From NCBI RefSeq assembly GCF_003086295.3, contig NC_092051.1, forward strand, positions 75,021,772 through 75,085,771: DNA of 64,000 nucleotides, given 5' to 3'. Positions 44,573-55,074 of this stretch are shown here, in pieces. Numbering within the stretch: the stretch's first letter is position 1; every line of letters begins with the position of its first letter. The notes beneath the pieces were generated by a model that saw nothing but the letters and a program-made list of their open reading frames with translations, did no database searches and had not been told where the DNA came from. The position numbers and the translations under genes were made by a program. This stretch comes from Arachis hypogaea (lineage: Eukaryota; Streptophyta; Magnoliopsida; Fabales; Fabaceae).

Positions 44573-46097
44573 TTGTTTTTGTAGGTACGTGTTGGAGCTA
44601 AGGATACAAATTGGTATGTTGATAGTGGATGCTCCAAACACATGACCGGCGATGAATCAAAGTTCACCGCAATAGAGCCTACAAACGGAGGAAATGTGAT
44701 CTATGGAGACAACAACACCGGCAAAGTAATCGGCGTTGGAAAAGTTGGTAAAAATTCTTCTACCTCCCTAGATAATGTTATACTTGTCAAAGGTCTCAAA
44801 CATAATCTCATTAGCGTTAGCCAACTTTGTGACAAAGGAAACTTAGTCACCTTTGATTCAAAATGTTGTTTGATAAAAAGGCAAGACACTAATGAAATTG
44901 TGCTAATTGGACACCGTGTTGACAATGTATACATGATTAATCTAGATGAAGTTTCCTCAAATGATGTGAAATGCCTTGTTAGTAAAAATGATGAAACTTG
45001 GTTATGGCATCGTAGAGTAGCTCATGCTAACATGGACCATCTTAGCAAGTTGGTCTCTAAAGAGTTAGTAATTGGCTTACCAAAGCTACGTTTTGAAAAA
45101 GACGTCCTTTGCGACGCATGTCAAAAGGGAAAACAAGTAAAGGCCTCTTTTAAATCCAAAAACATTGTTTCAACAACAAGGCCATTACAACTTTTGCACA
45201 TGGATTTATTTGGTCCTTCTAGGACTATGAGCTTTGGTGGCAATTACTATGCTTTAGTTATTGTTGATGATTACTCTCGATTTACATGGACCTTGTTCCT
45301 AGCAAACAAGAGTGATGCATTTCGAGCATTCAAAAGGTTAGCCAAAGTTATTCAAAATGAAAAGAATTTACATATATCATCTATTAGAAGTGATCATGGT
45401 GGAGAATTTGAAAACAATCTTTTTGAAACTTTTTGTGAAGAAAATGGCATTGAGCATAATTTTTCCTCTCCTAGAACACCACAACAAAATGGTGTGGTTG
45501 AAAGGAAAAAATCGCCATTTAGAAGAAATGGCGAGAACTATGCTCAATGAGGCTAATATTCCTAAGTACTTTTGGGCGGATGCGGTTAGTACCGCGTGTT
45601 ATGTTATGAATAGGATTATCATTCGACCTATTCTTAAGAAAACACCGTACGAATTGTACAAAGGAAGAAAGCCAAATATTTCCCACCTTCACGTCTTTGG
45701 CTGTAAATGCTTTATTCTAAATAATGGAAAAGATAACTTAGGCAAATTTGATGCTAAAGCTGATGAAGGAATCTTCTTAGGCTACTCTTTAACTAGCAAA
45801 GCTTTTAGAGTATATAATAAACGCATCATGACTATGGAAGAAAGTATTCATGTCGCTTTTGATGAAACTAACCGTTGTTATGCTAGAAAAGATTTTGATG
45901 AAAATGTAGAAAACTTTGATTCACTAAATTTGAATGGTGAAGACAAAGAAAAAGATTTAAATAAAGCCTCTACAACAAAGGATAATGTTCAAGTTGAAGA
46001 AATTGCACCATCACAAGCACAAATAAATGCACTTCCAAAGGACTGGCGTACTTCAAAGGATCATCCTCTAGACAACGTCATTGCCATTGTTTTGTAG
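44573..46097 (+). pseudogene. C protease and integrase; RT and RNase H absent
   Basis: After TAA (44570) and TAG (44582) the gag frame continues: protease NWYVDSGCSKHMTGD, then the gag-pre-integrase zinc motif (LWHRRVAHAN…CDACQKGK), integrase HMDLFGP, RSDHGGEF and TPQQNGVVE with the D, D and E residues. At about 45510 one extra A in an A-run shifts the frame; the new frame (45357-46097) holds the rest of integrase and the GKR-like C-terminal part (SHLHVFGCKCFILN, FLGYS). It stops after the HPLDNVI segment that normally precedes RT. Nothing resembling RT follows, so several kilobases are deleted. Confidence 0.88.
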
Positions 46098-46824
46098 GTT
46101 TATGAGTTGATCTTGAGGTAGATTGAAAAATTTGAAGATTATAAACAATGGAGGATCAACAAATTGAAGTTTATAATGGTTTAATTGATATCTCCTTCAT
46201 AATTTTGTTTAATGATTAATGGTTGTATGCTTATTTGGTGAATAACTCAAAATAGGCTTGGTACCCCTATTTTAAGTTAATGTGCATGCTTTAATATATT
46301 TCACTTCTTTAGGGGGAATTATGCATGCTTGTTATATATAAAAAGAGGAAATCAAATTCTTTTTGAAAGGGGGAATATCTCATCCTTGAAATTAATAGAG
46401 AAATTGAACTTTAAAAAAAAAAAAATTTTTTTTTCATTGTTTTATGCATGCTTCTATGACACATTTCAAACTCCTTTCTTTTTGATAATGTCAAAAGGGG
46501 GAAGAGAAGTTTGAGGATAATATTTGAAATTTTGAACTTTTGAAAAAGAAGAAGTTTGAGGATTTGAAAAGAAGAAATAAGTTTGCGAAACAATGTTTTC
46601 AAAAAGACTTCCGCTAAGCAAAAACTTTGATATCTAAATCGTTTTCTTTGAAAAACGCCCTTTAAGGGAACAAATGCACATATTTAGGGGGAACTCCTGC
46701 AAAATTTTTGAAAGAAGTCTTCTCCAAAGTTTTCTATAAAACAAAGTGCATTATTGTTGCTTTCAAAATCATTTATAAATGCATATCCTCAAAATTGGTT
46801 TGTCATTATCAAAAAGGGGGAAAT
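46098..46824 (+). other. C 3' UTR and polypurine tract
   Basis: No gene. GGGGGAA-type purine words recur; AAAAAGGGGGAAAT (46811-46824) directly precedes the 3' LTR and is the PPT. GGGGGAA words also occur near 46311, 46369, 46497 and 46686. Confidence 0.75.
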
Positions 46825-48257
46825 TGTAAATCATGTTGCTTGTATGCGAAGTTTGTATTCGTAGGTTTTGATGAATGACAAACCAACAAAAGACATGAAA
46901 GACAAACCAACAAACAACTTGAATGAACAAGCATGTTGAAAGATCAACCAACATTCAACGTTGAGGAATGAAGAGTTGAAAGCAACACAACAACAACAAG
47001 AAACTCAAGTCCACAACATTTGAAGACAAGTATAGTGTCTTAGGACTTAGCTAACTTCTTGTTAAGAACCAATTGCTAAATCTCTCAACACACACTCACA
47101 AAATGTTTTGATGCACATCTTGCAATTCGATGCTAGCCAAATGGTTTAAAAACTTGTTTTCAAAGGTACAAAAGCATAGGAATTGACTCCAACAAGTTTG
47201 AGATCAATCCTAAGCATTTTGAAGTGATTTTAAGCCATTCTTTAAGGTTTGCATCGATGCAACCTAGCTGAAAATTCAAATTTCAGCTTCAAAGACACAT
47301 TTGCATCGATGCAAAGTGTTATGCATCGATGCAAATGATTCAAAAACATAAAAAACGGCTAGTTTTATCAAAACGGCTTCATCCCATTAACTCCCAAACG
47401 TTTCTAAGGTTTGGGGAGTCTATAAATAGATGGATTGAAGCCTTATTTCACACACGTGAGTATTTGCAAACTATCTTGTTCATATTCTTTCATTCTACAC
47501 ATTTTTAAGGTGTTATAATACACAATTTGAGAGAGCAATATCAATTGGTTCAATAGTGCTAAACTTGTAATCATACACTCTTCTAGAGAGTACTCATTTC
47601 GTCTCAACAATTCTTTGAGAATTGTTTTCTTGTACACTTTGTAAATTGGAGTGTGATCTCCAAGGTTGAGTCAAGAGTTATAAACACTATAGTCGGTGAG
47701 GATACCAAAGAAGTATACTAAGTACTCAAGGCAAATCTTAGAGAAGGTATCTCTAAGTGGAGTAGGTTAGTATACGAGTGGTGATCATATACCGTGAGGT
47801 GTTAGAAACTAAGGACTCGGATTGTAAAAGGTTTTGCGCGAGCACCTTGAAGCTTGGCAATAGTGGAACTTCTCAATAGCGATTGAGAAAGAAAGTGGAC
47901 GTAGGACAAGGATTGTGCCGAACCACTCTAAATAGCATTTGCATCTCTCCAAACTCATCTCTTCAATATTATTGTCTTTTACCTTTGAGCAAATAAATTG
48001 TGATCGAAAAGTAGCTTCGTAAGTACTTAAGGAATAGCTTAAGTCCAATTGGTGAAAAGCTTGATCAATTTATTTGAGTTGGTGTCTATTGGAAAGTAAA
48101 AGCTCCTTATAAATGCTTAGCAATTGAGTTAAGCTCTTGGAAAAATACTAGTACAATAACACTTTTGTATATTGTCTTTAACTTTCGCAAAAAGATTCAT
48201 TGTTGTTGCTATACTCAATTCACCCCCCCTCTTGAGTAATTGTACATAGGTTCTACA
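46825..48257 (+). mobile_element. C 3' LTR
   Basis: TGTAAATCATG to …TTCTACA, with its TATA box at 47421-47428 and three palindromes. Complete at both ends, so it defines the true LTR borders. Confidence 0.93.
47421..47428 (+). promoter_or_regulatory. TATA box of the C 3' LTR
   Basis: TATAAATA in the same context as 42539; could drive readout into the B sequence downstream. Confidence 0.6.
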
Positions 48258-49410
48258 TATTTTGGGCGTTCAACGCCAGATCCTTGCCCATTTCTGGCGT
48301 TGAACGCCAGTCCTGCTGTATTTCTGGCGTTGAACGCCAGTTTTGGCCATGGTCTGGGCGTTCAGCGCCAGCCTTCCACCAATTTTCTGGCGCTTTAGCA
48401 CCAGAATTATTTTTCCCTGGGCTCTTACTGTCATCAGGTGAATTTTGGGTGGTTTGCTCATTTCTTAGCTTTTTGCTGCCTTGAGGTGGGGTATTTAATG
48501 TTTTCCCACTTCTTAGTTGAACTGCTTGGCATTCTTCTGCTATTTGCCTTGACAGCTGCTGCTTTGTTTGCTTAAACTGTTCGTCCATATGTATATTAGC
48601 CATCCTTGTCTCTTGTAGCCTGTCTTTAAATTCGGCTAACTGCTTTGTGAGAAAGTCCAATTGCTGATTGAATTCAGCAGCTTATTTTACAGGGCTGAGT
48701 TCAGCAGTTACTGTTTTAACCTCTTCATTCATGGAAGGGTTGTTGCTTAGGTACAGATGCTGATTCCTAGAAACTGTATCAATGAGCTCTTGAGACTCTT
48801 CAATTGTCTTTCTCATATGGATGGATCCACCAGCTGAGTAATCTAGAGACATCTGAGCTCCTTCTGCAAGCCCATAATAGAAGATGTCTAACTGAACCCA
48901 CTTTGAAAACATTTCAGAGGGGCATTTTCGTAGCATCTCTCTGTATCTCTCCCAGGCATCATAAAGAGATTCATTATCTCCTTGTTTAAAGCCTTGGATG
49001 TCCAGCCTTAGCTGTGTCATCCTTTTTGGAGGGAAATATTGATTCAGGAACTTTTCTGTCAGCTGTTTCCATGTCCATATGCTGGCCTTAGGTTGGTTAT
49101 TCAACCACCTCTTAGCTTGATCTTTTACAGCAAATGGAAACAGTAATAGTCTGTAGACATCCTGATCTATTTCTTTATCATGTACTGTGTCAGCAATCTG
49201 TAGAAACTGTGCCAGAAACTCTGTGGGTTCTTCCTGTGGAAGACCGGAATACTGGCAATTTTGCTGCACCATGATAATGAGCTGAGGATTCAACTCAAAG
49301 CTACTGACTCCAATGGAGGGTATGCAGATGCTACTCCCATATGAAGCAGTAGAGGGGTTAAAATATGACCCTAGAGTCCTCCTGGACTGTTCATTTCCGC
49401 TTAGGTCCAT
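48258..49410 (-). pseudogene. B gag, one nonsense codon, split by C
   Basis: The start at 49410 (MDLSGNEQSRRT) follows the B leader. A retrotransposon gag domain is recognisable (LPFAVKDQAKRWLN, WKQLTEKFLNQYFPP, ESLYDAWERYREMLRKCP). TAA at 48682 stops the frame after 242 codons; the same frame continues open from 48681 as QLDFLTKQLAEFKDRL, a likely coiled coil. It ends in a spacer of palindrome-encoded repeats (QDWRSTPE, LALNAQ) where C has inserted. No CCHC knuckle is visible. Gag would form the particle shell. Confidence 0.85.
48264..48410 (-). repeat. GGCGTTGAACGCC palindromes inside B gag-protease coding sequence
   Basis: Five copies here and about four more at 41745-41860 on the other side of C. 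They are translated as part of the linker between gag and protease. Confidence 0.85.
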
Positions 49411-50186
49411 GATGGAGAAAGGGAGATGATGTAAAATAGAAAAAATATTTTTATTTATTTATTTATATATTTATTTCGAAAATGAAATAAATTGAAATAA
49501 AATAAATAAAAATTGGGTGAAGATTTTTGAAAAACTGAGGAGAGAGAAAGTGGTTAGGAAGTTTTGAAAAGGATATGATGATTTTGAAAAAAAAAGTTTT
49601 ATATTTTGAAATAAAAATCTAAATTTTAGAAATATATTTCGAAAATATGTTTTTAAAATAGAGAGAAAAGATATTTTTGATTTTTAAGAGGAAAGAGAAA
49701 AACAATAAGATAGCACAAGATTTAAAATTTTTAGATCTAATGTTCCCTATTTTCGAAAATTTTGGAGGGAAAACACCAAGGAACACCAAACTTAAAAATT
49801 TTAAGATCAAGTCACAAGGAAAACTCAAGAACACGAAGAAAGAACACCAAACATAAAATTTTTAGAAAACCAAAATAAATTTTCGAAAAACACAGAAAAA
49901 TCAACAAAAAAACACCAAACTTAAAGTTTGGCACAGGATTTAATAGAAAAATTATTTTTGAAAAAGATTTTAAAAAGAGTGTACCAAACTGCCAAGGGCT
50001 TAGACTAACGCTTTAGCCAACTGGGCAGTAAATGTAACACTTGTTTTAAAGAAGGATATTTTTAACCAAGAACAATAATAAGAGATTCTAAATCAAAAAA
50101 AAAAGAAAAACTTTCCTAATCTAAGCAACAAAATAAACCGTCAGTTGTCCAAACACGAACAATCCCCGGCAACGGCACCAAAAACT
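49411..50186 (-). other. B 5' leader and primer-binding site
   Basis: AT-rich leader without a gene. The PBS on the minus strand is TGGTGCCGTTGCCGGGGA (complement of 50163-50180), six bases from the LTR, close to the tRNA-Asp type used by Athila elements. Three more PPT-like AACACCAAAC(T/A)TAAA words (plus strand) lie at about 49785, 49842 and 49911. Confidence 0.7.
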
Positions 50187-51728
50187 TGGTGCACAAATTG
50201 TGAATCATACTTTTCACAACTCGTACCACTAACCAGCAAGTGCACTGGGTCATCCAAGTAATACCTTACGTGAGTAAGGGTCGAATCCCACGGAGATTGT
50301 TGGTTTGAAGAAATCTATGGTTATCTTGTAAATCTTAGTCAGGAAGTCAATTATGTTTATCAGTTGAATTTCAAATAAACAAGAGAGCATGGATTAAAGG
50401 TTACTTGTTATGCAGTAATGGAGAATATGTTGGAGTTTTGGAGATGCTTTGTCTTCTGAATCTCTGCTTTCCTCTGTCTTCTAATTCACGCACGCACGTC
50501 CTCCTATGGCAAGCTGTGTGTTGGTGGATCACCGTTGTCAATGGCTACCTTCCATCCTTCCAGTAAAAACTACGCTCACGCGCTCTGTCACAGCACGGCT
50601 AATCACCGGTTGGTTCTAGATCCGATCGGAATAGGATTTACTATCCTTTTGCGTCTGTCACTAACGCCCAGCCTTCAGGAGTTTAAAGCTCATCACAGTC
50701 ATTCAATCTTTGAATCCTACTCGGAATACCACAGACAAGGTTTAGACTTTCCGGATTCTTATGAATGCCGCCATCAGTTCTAGCTTATACCACGAAGATT
50801 CTGATTAAGAGATCTAAGAGATACTCATTCAATCGGATATAGAACGGAGGTGGTTGTCAGGCACACGTTCATGGTTTGAGGAAGGTGATGAATGTCCCGG
50901 ATCATCACCTTCATCATAGTTAAGCGTGAATGAACATCTTAGATAGGAACAAGTGTGTTTGAATGGAAAATAGAAATACTTGCATTAATTCATCGAGACA
51001 CAGCAGAGCTCTTCACCCCCAACAATGGGGTTTAGAGACTCATGCCGTCAGAGAATACAAAGTTTTGATCTAAAATGTCATGAGATCCGAAATAAGTCTT
51101 CTAAAAGTTGTTTAAATACTAAACTAGTAGCCTAGGTTTACAAAAATTGAGTAGACTATGATGGATGATACAGAGATCCACTTCCGGGGCCCACTTGGTG
51201 TGTGCTGGGGCTGAGATTTAAGTGAGTCACGTGCAGAGGCCATTTGTGGAGTTGAACGCCAGTTTTTGTGCCAGTTTGGGCGTTCAACTCCAGCTTTTGA
51301 TCCTTTTCTGGCGCTGGACGCCAGAATTGGGCAGAGAACTGGCGTTGAACGCCAGTTTACCTCGTCTATCCCTGTGCAAAGTATGGATTATTATATATTT
51401 CTGGAAAGCCCTGGATGTCTACTTTCCAACGCAATTGGAAGCATGCCATTTCGAGTTCTGTAGCTCCAGAAAATCCACTTTGACTGCAGGGAGGTCAGAA
51501 TCCAACAGCATTAGCATTCCTTTTTCAGCCTGAATCAGATTTTTGCTCAGCTCCCTCAATTTCAGCCAGAAAAATACCTGAAATTACAGAAAAACATACA
51601 ACTCATAGTAAAGTCCAGAAATATGAATTCTTCCTAAAAACTAATGAAAATAGACTAAAAACTAACTAAAACATACTCAAAACTATATGAAATTAACCCC
51701 AAAAAGCGTATAAAATATCCGCTCATCA
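50187..51728 (-). mobile_element. B 5' LTR (right copy)
   Basis: 1542 bases, same borders as the left copy, with palindromes at 51247-51356. ORFs at 50535, 51222 and 51266 have no support. Confidence 0.92.
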
Positions 51729-51733
51729 GCGAC

Positions 51734-51893
51734 TCTAAACTACTATTGTTTCAAAAAAAAAATTACTCGAAACTCGCGAGGTGTTAACAATGAACAGGCT
51801 TATATTTATTAAATATTACTTAAGTTGGGGAAACAAGTTGGTAACGTTCAACTTTTAGTATGATCATGACATACTGGAAGTTGGGCCATTACA
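51734..51893 (+). mobile_element. Element A 5' LTR, last part
   Basis: Continues the LTR after B and its TSD; matches 58832-58979 apart from a small insertion (ACATACTGGAAGTT region) near the end. Confidence 0.9.
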
Positions 51894-51896
51894 ATT

Positions 51897-51908
51897 TGGT
51901 ATCAGAGC
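51897..51908 (+). other. Primer-binding site of element A
   Basis: TGGTATCAGAGC, complementary to the 3' end of plant initiator tRNA-Met, three bases after the LTR. Confidence 0.9.
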
Positions 51909-52110
51909 TGTCCTTCCTGTTAGAGCCTGAGGAATGGACTGGATCATGCTTCATTGCATGCTTTGTTGTACGTCTCATGCTTATAGGATATCCATGTGAT
52001 ATGTGTTGCATGATTGTCTTTGTGCCTTCATTCTGAGAATGTTCACGCCCAACTTGAGGTATTGAGACTGATCACCTTGGTATCGATTGTTTGGTGTGAA
52101 CAAGATTAGG

Positions 52111-52880
52111 ATGAGTTCACAGAGACGCAGCGCTTGGGGAGGGACTACCGCTAACATTCCGTACGAAACGATGATAACCTATTTACTGCGATTCATGCTA
52201 TGGCTGAGGCTGTGCGTGAAACGGCGACTGCTACTACTTCAGCAGTTGATCGTTTGGGAAAGCGTAATAGTGGTAATGGAGGAAGAATGAGATAGGATAT
52301 GGGTAAGCAATCTCAGCAGGCACAAGTGCGACCAGTGTGTAGGCAGTGTGGAAAGGAGCATGGAGGTAGACCTTGTCAACCTGCAGGCATTATCTGTTTT
52401 TCTTGTGGTCAACCTGGACATATGGCTAAGGACTGTCCGAAGAAGCCAATACAAGGAATAGATAGGCCGCGACAGCAGGGACGTGTGTTTGCCATGATTG
52501 CTGATGATGCAATGAAATCAGACTCCCTAATCCAAGGTCAGTGTTATGTCAAATCTCGACTCTTAACTGTATTGTATGACTCTGGTGCGTCACATTCTTT
52601 TATTTCTGCGACTGTTGCGCATGAGTAGGGATTAGATTCTACTATGTTAAATTATGATCTGATTGTCCATACAACTATATTTCATAATGCCTTGACTAGA
52701 CGAGTGTGTCAACAGGAACCTTTTGTTATTGAGGTTAGGACTTTCATACATGACCTGGTCGACTTACCTTTATGTGGTATAGATATTATCTTAGGTCTAG
52801 ATTGGTTGTCTAATCATCATGTTTTCCTTGATTGTTCTAAACGAAATGCTATATTCCCAAACATTTGGCATGCATATTGA
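52111..52880 (+). pseudogene. A gag and protease fragments
   Basis: The ATG at 52111 opens MSSQRR. A frame change follows within about 25 codons, and the capsid-like gag domain is missing, so the frame jumps to two zinc-knuckle-like motifs (CRQCGKEHGGRPC and CFSCGQPGHMAKDC). A retropepsin follows with LYDSGASHSFIS (catalytic D-S-G) and GIDIILGLDWLS; a TAG at 52626 interrupts it in frame. The knuckle and DSGASHSF forms are typical of chromoviruses. Confidence 0.82.
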
Positions 52881-53007
52881 GTGAGTTGAGTCTTGTATGT
52901 TCTATTCGAATTCCCTAAGAGTTACCTTTGGTAGTAGTGGATTAGAGGGTTATCTTCTATTATCTGCTAGCTCAAAGAGTGATGAACAAGCTTTGGAGCA
53001 AATTTGA

Positions 53008-53460
53008 GTGGTAAAGGAGTTTCCTGATGTTTTCCCTGATGATATACCTGAACATCCACCCCAAAGAGAGATAGAATTCAGTATTGACTTGGTGCTTGAA
53101 ACCAGACCAATTTTTATAGCATTATATTGGATATCATCATTGGAACTGGCAGAGTGGAAGAAACAGTTAGATGAGTTATTGAGAATAAAGTTTATTCATC
53201 TGAGTGTATCACTATGGGGAGCTCCAGTGTTACTGGTATAGAAGAATGATAGTGGGACGAGATTGTGTGTAGATTATCTACAACTGAACAAGATTACAAT
53301 CAAGAATAAGTATTCACTACTGAGGATTGATGATCTAATGGACCAGCTGAGAGGTGCGACAGTATTCTCTAAGATTTCTTTGCGGTCGAGTTACCATCAA
53401 ATTTGAGTGAAGTACTCGGATGGTTAAGACTGCCTTTCAAACTAGATACTAAGGGGATGG
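53008..53460 (+). pseudogene. A reverse transcriptase, N-terminal fragment
   Basis: VKEFPDVFPDDIPEHPPQREIEFSIDL is the usual lead-in, with later pieces [13 protein letters not shown] and [21 protein letters not shown] at 53239 and more stops after 53400 break it. The FMDD/YMDD catalytic segment is not present; the sequence jumps to a later part of RT. Confidence 0.75.
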
Positions 53461-54200
53461 AAGCTGTATATGAAATTGTTAAAGTGTGAGCTTTGTTCGG
53501 CAAAAGTGGCATTCATGGGACATGTGATCACACAAGACGGTATAATGGTAGATCCTTCAAAGAATGATGCAATGATACAATGGAAACAACCTACAACAGT
53601 TAAAAAAGTTCATAGTTTCTTGGGGTAGCAGGATATTATTTGTGGTTTATTGAAGGTTTTTCACAGATAACTTTACCCTTGACTTACCTCACAAGGAAGG
53701 AAGTTCCGTTTGAATGGACAAAAGAGTGCGAAGAAAGTTTTGAAACTTTAAAGGAAAAGTTGACGACGGCATCAGGTTTGGTGTTACCAGACCCACAGGA
53801 ACATTTTGAGGAGTAGTATAATGATTCTTTTAAGAGACTTGGATGCGTATTAATGCAGCATAGGAATATAGTGGCATATGCTTTGAGACAGCTGAGACCT
53901 CATGAAAAGAATTATCTGACACATAATCTAGAATTAGTGGCAGTGGTTTTTGCACTCAAGATCTGGAGACACTATTTGCATGGAGCTCAATTGAAAGTTT
54001 TCTCTGATCATAAGAGTTTGAAGTATATCTTTGATCATAAAGACCTGAACATGAGGCAGAGACGATGGATGGAATTCCTAAAAGATTATGACTTTAAGTT
54101 AAGCTATCATCCTGGAAAGGCAAATGTAGTCGCAGATGCTTTGAGTCGAAAGAGTTTGGGTATATCCCTGATGATGATCAAGGAAGAAGAGATGATCTCA
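53461..54200 (+). pseudogene. A RT C-terminus and RNase H fragment
   Basis: CELCSAKVAFMGHVITQDGI and FLG mark the RT end in a frame with many stops. From 53853 an open frame holds RNase [41 protein letters not shown] and [13 protein letters not shown]. Confidence 0.8.
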
Positions 54201-55037
54201 GTCTTTGAAAGCTTAAAATTAGGAATAAGAGAGACAAAGCTGCATTTTAGTACAACATATCACATACAGACTGATGAGTAGATAGAACGAACGATTCGTA
54301 CTTTGGAAGATATGTTGAAATCTTGGGTGAAAGATCAACATGGTAACACGGACAAATATTTGCTGTAGGTTGAGTTTGCTTATTATAATAGTTATCAACA
54401 AAGCATTAAAATGGCACTGTATGAAACCTTCTATGAAAGAAAGTGTCAGTCACCATTATGCTGATATGACAAGGATGAAGGTAGGATTTTGGGGCCAGAA
54501 TTAGTACAAGAGACTGCTGAATGGATTAAGCACATTCGAGAAGAGAATCAAACTTCTCAAAGTCGATAGAAGAGCTATGCAGATATTAGGCATAGGCCCT
54601 TAGGGTTTAGTAACGGTGACCATATTTTCTTAAGAGTGACACCTACAATTGGGATAGGTAGAGCTCTTAGAACTAAGAAATCGAGTCCACGATACTTAGG
54701 TACTTTTCAAGTTCTTAAAAGAGTCGATCTAGTAGCATACCAAATAGCCCTCCTTTCTTATTTGTCAAACCTTCACGATATTTTTCATGTTACACAATTC
54801 AAGAAATATAATCCCTACAAAAGCCACATTTTACAACCAAAGATAGCTCAGCTACGAGCCGACTTAACATATCAAACTTTACTAGCCAGAATTGTGGAAC
54901 GAAGTGACAAACAGCTAAAAAGGAAAACAGTACCATTAGTTAAGGTGGTGTGGGAACAAACTAGTATTGAAGAGTACAACCGGGAACTAGAAGACAAAAT
55001 GAGGAAAGACTATCTGTTTCTCTTTAGAGGTAATTAA
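54201..55037 (+). pseudogene. A integrase C-terminal half with chromodomain-like end
   Basis: The zinc finger and first two catalytic aspartates are lost; a joined frame goes from the RNase H tail to [12 protein letters not shown]. Pieces with several stops follow (ERTIRTLEDML, VEFAYYNSY, DHIFLRVTP). An open end (54636-55037) has GTFQVLKRVDLVAYQIALL, a DIFHVTQFKKY segment and a chromodomain-like tail (PLVKVVWEQTSIEEYNRELE, D…M…Y). The tail supports the Del/Tekay chromovirus type. Confidence 0.78.
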
Positions 55038-55062
55038 AATTTTGAGGGCAAAATTTTCTTTT

Positions 55063-55074
55063 AGGAGGGTAGAA
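55063..55074 (+). other. Polypurine tract of element A
   Basis: AGGAGGGTAGAA directly before the 3' LTR start at 55075. Confidence 0.75.

Larger units (their letters stand above)
41872..48257 (+). mobile_element. Element C: SIRE-like Ty1/copia, deletion derivative
   Basis: LTRs 41872-43363 and 46825-48257; TSD TATTT at 41867-41871 and 48258-48262. Integrase precedes the place where RT should be, which defines Ty1/copia order. The LTRs differ at only about five positions apart from a 71-base length difference and the 5' LTR end, so insertion is very recent. Coding carries a nonsense codon, a gag deletion, stops between gag and protease, a frameshift and complete loss of RT/RNase H. It lies in the opposite direction to B. 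Confidence 0.95.
33251..51728 (-). mobile_element. Element B: Athila-like Ty3 retrotransposon, carrying C
   Basis: Two 1542-base LTRs (33251-34792 and 50187-51728) begin TGGTGCACAA and end TCATCA on the plus strand. The flanks GCGCC (33246-33250) and GCGAC (51729-51733) are a TSD with one change. In element sense (minus strand) the order is LTR, PBS, gag, protease, RT, RNase H, integrase, env-position ORF, 3' UTR, PPT, LTR. Without C it is about 12.1 kb. The LTRs differ by about 2% by eye. The PBS resembles that of tRNA-Asp, and RT with FMDDFSVYG fits Athila. Confidence 0.93.

Noticed and set aside
48282..48484. Plus-strand 66-aa ORF and similar ORFs beside the GGCGTT repeats
   Set aside because: Shadow frames of palindromes inside the gag-protease linker.
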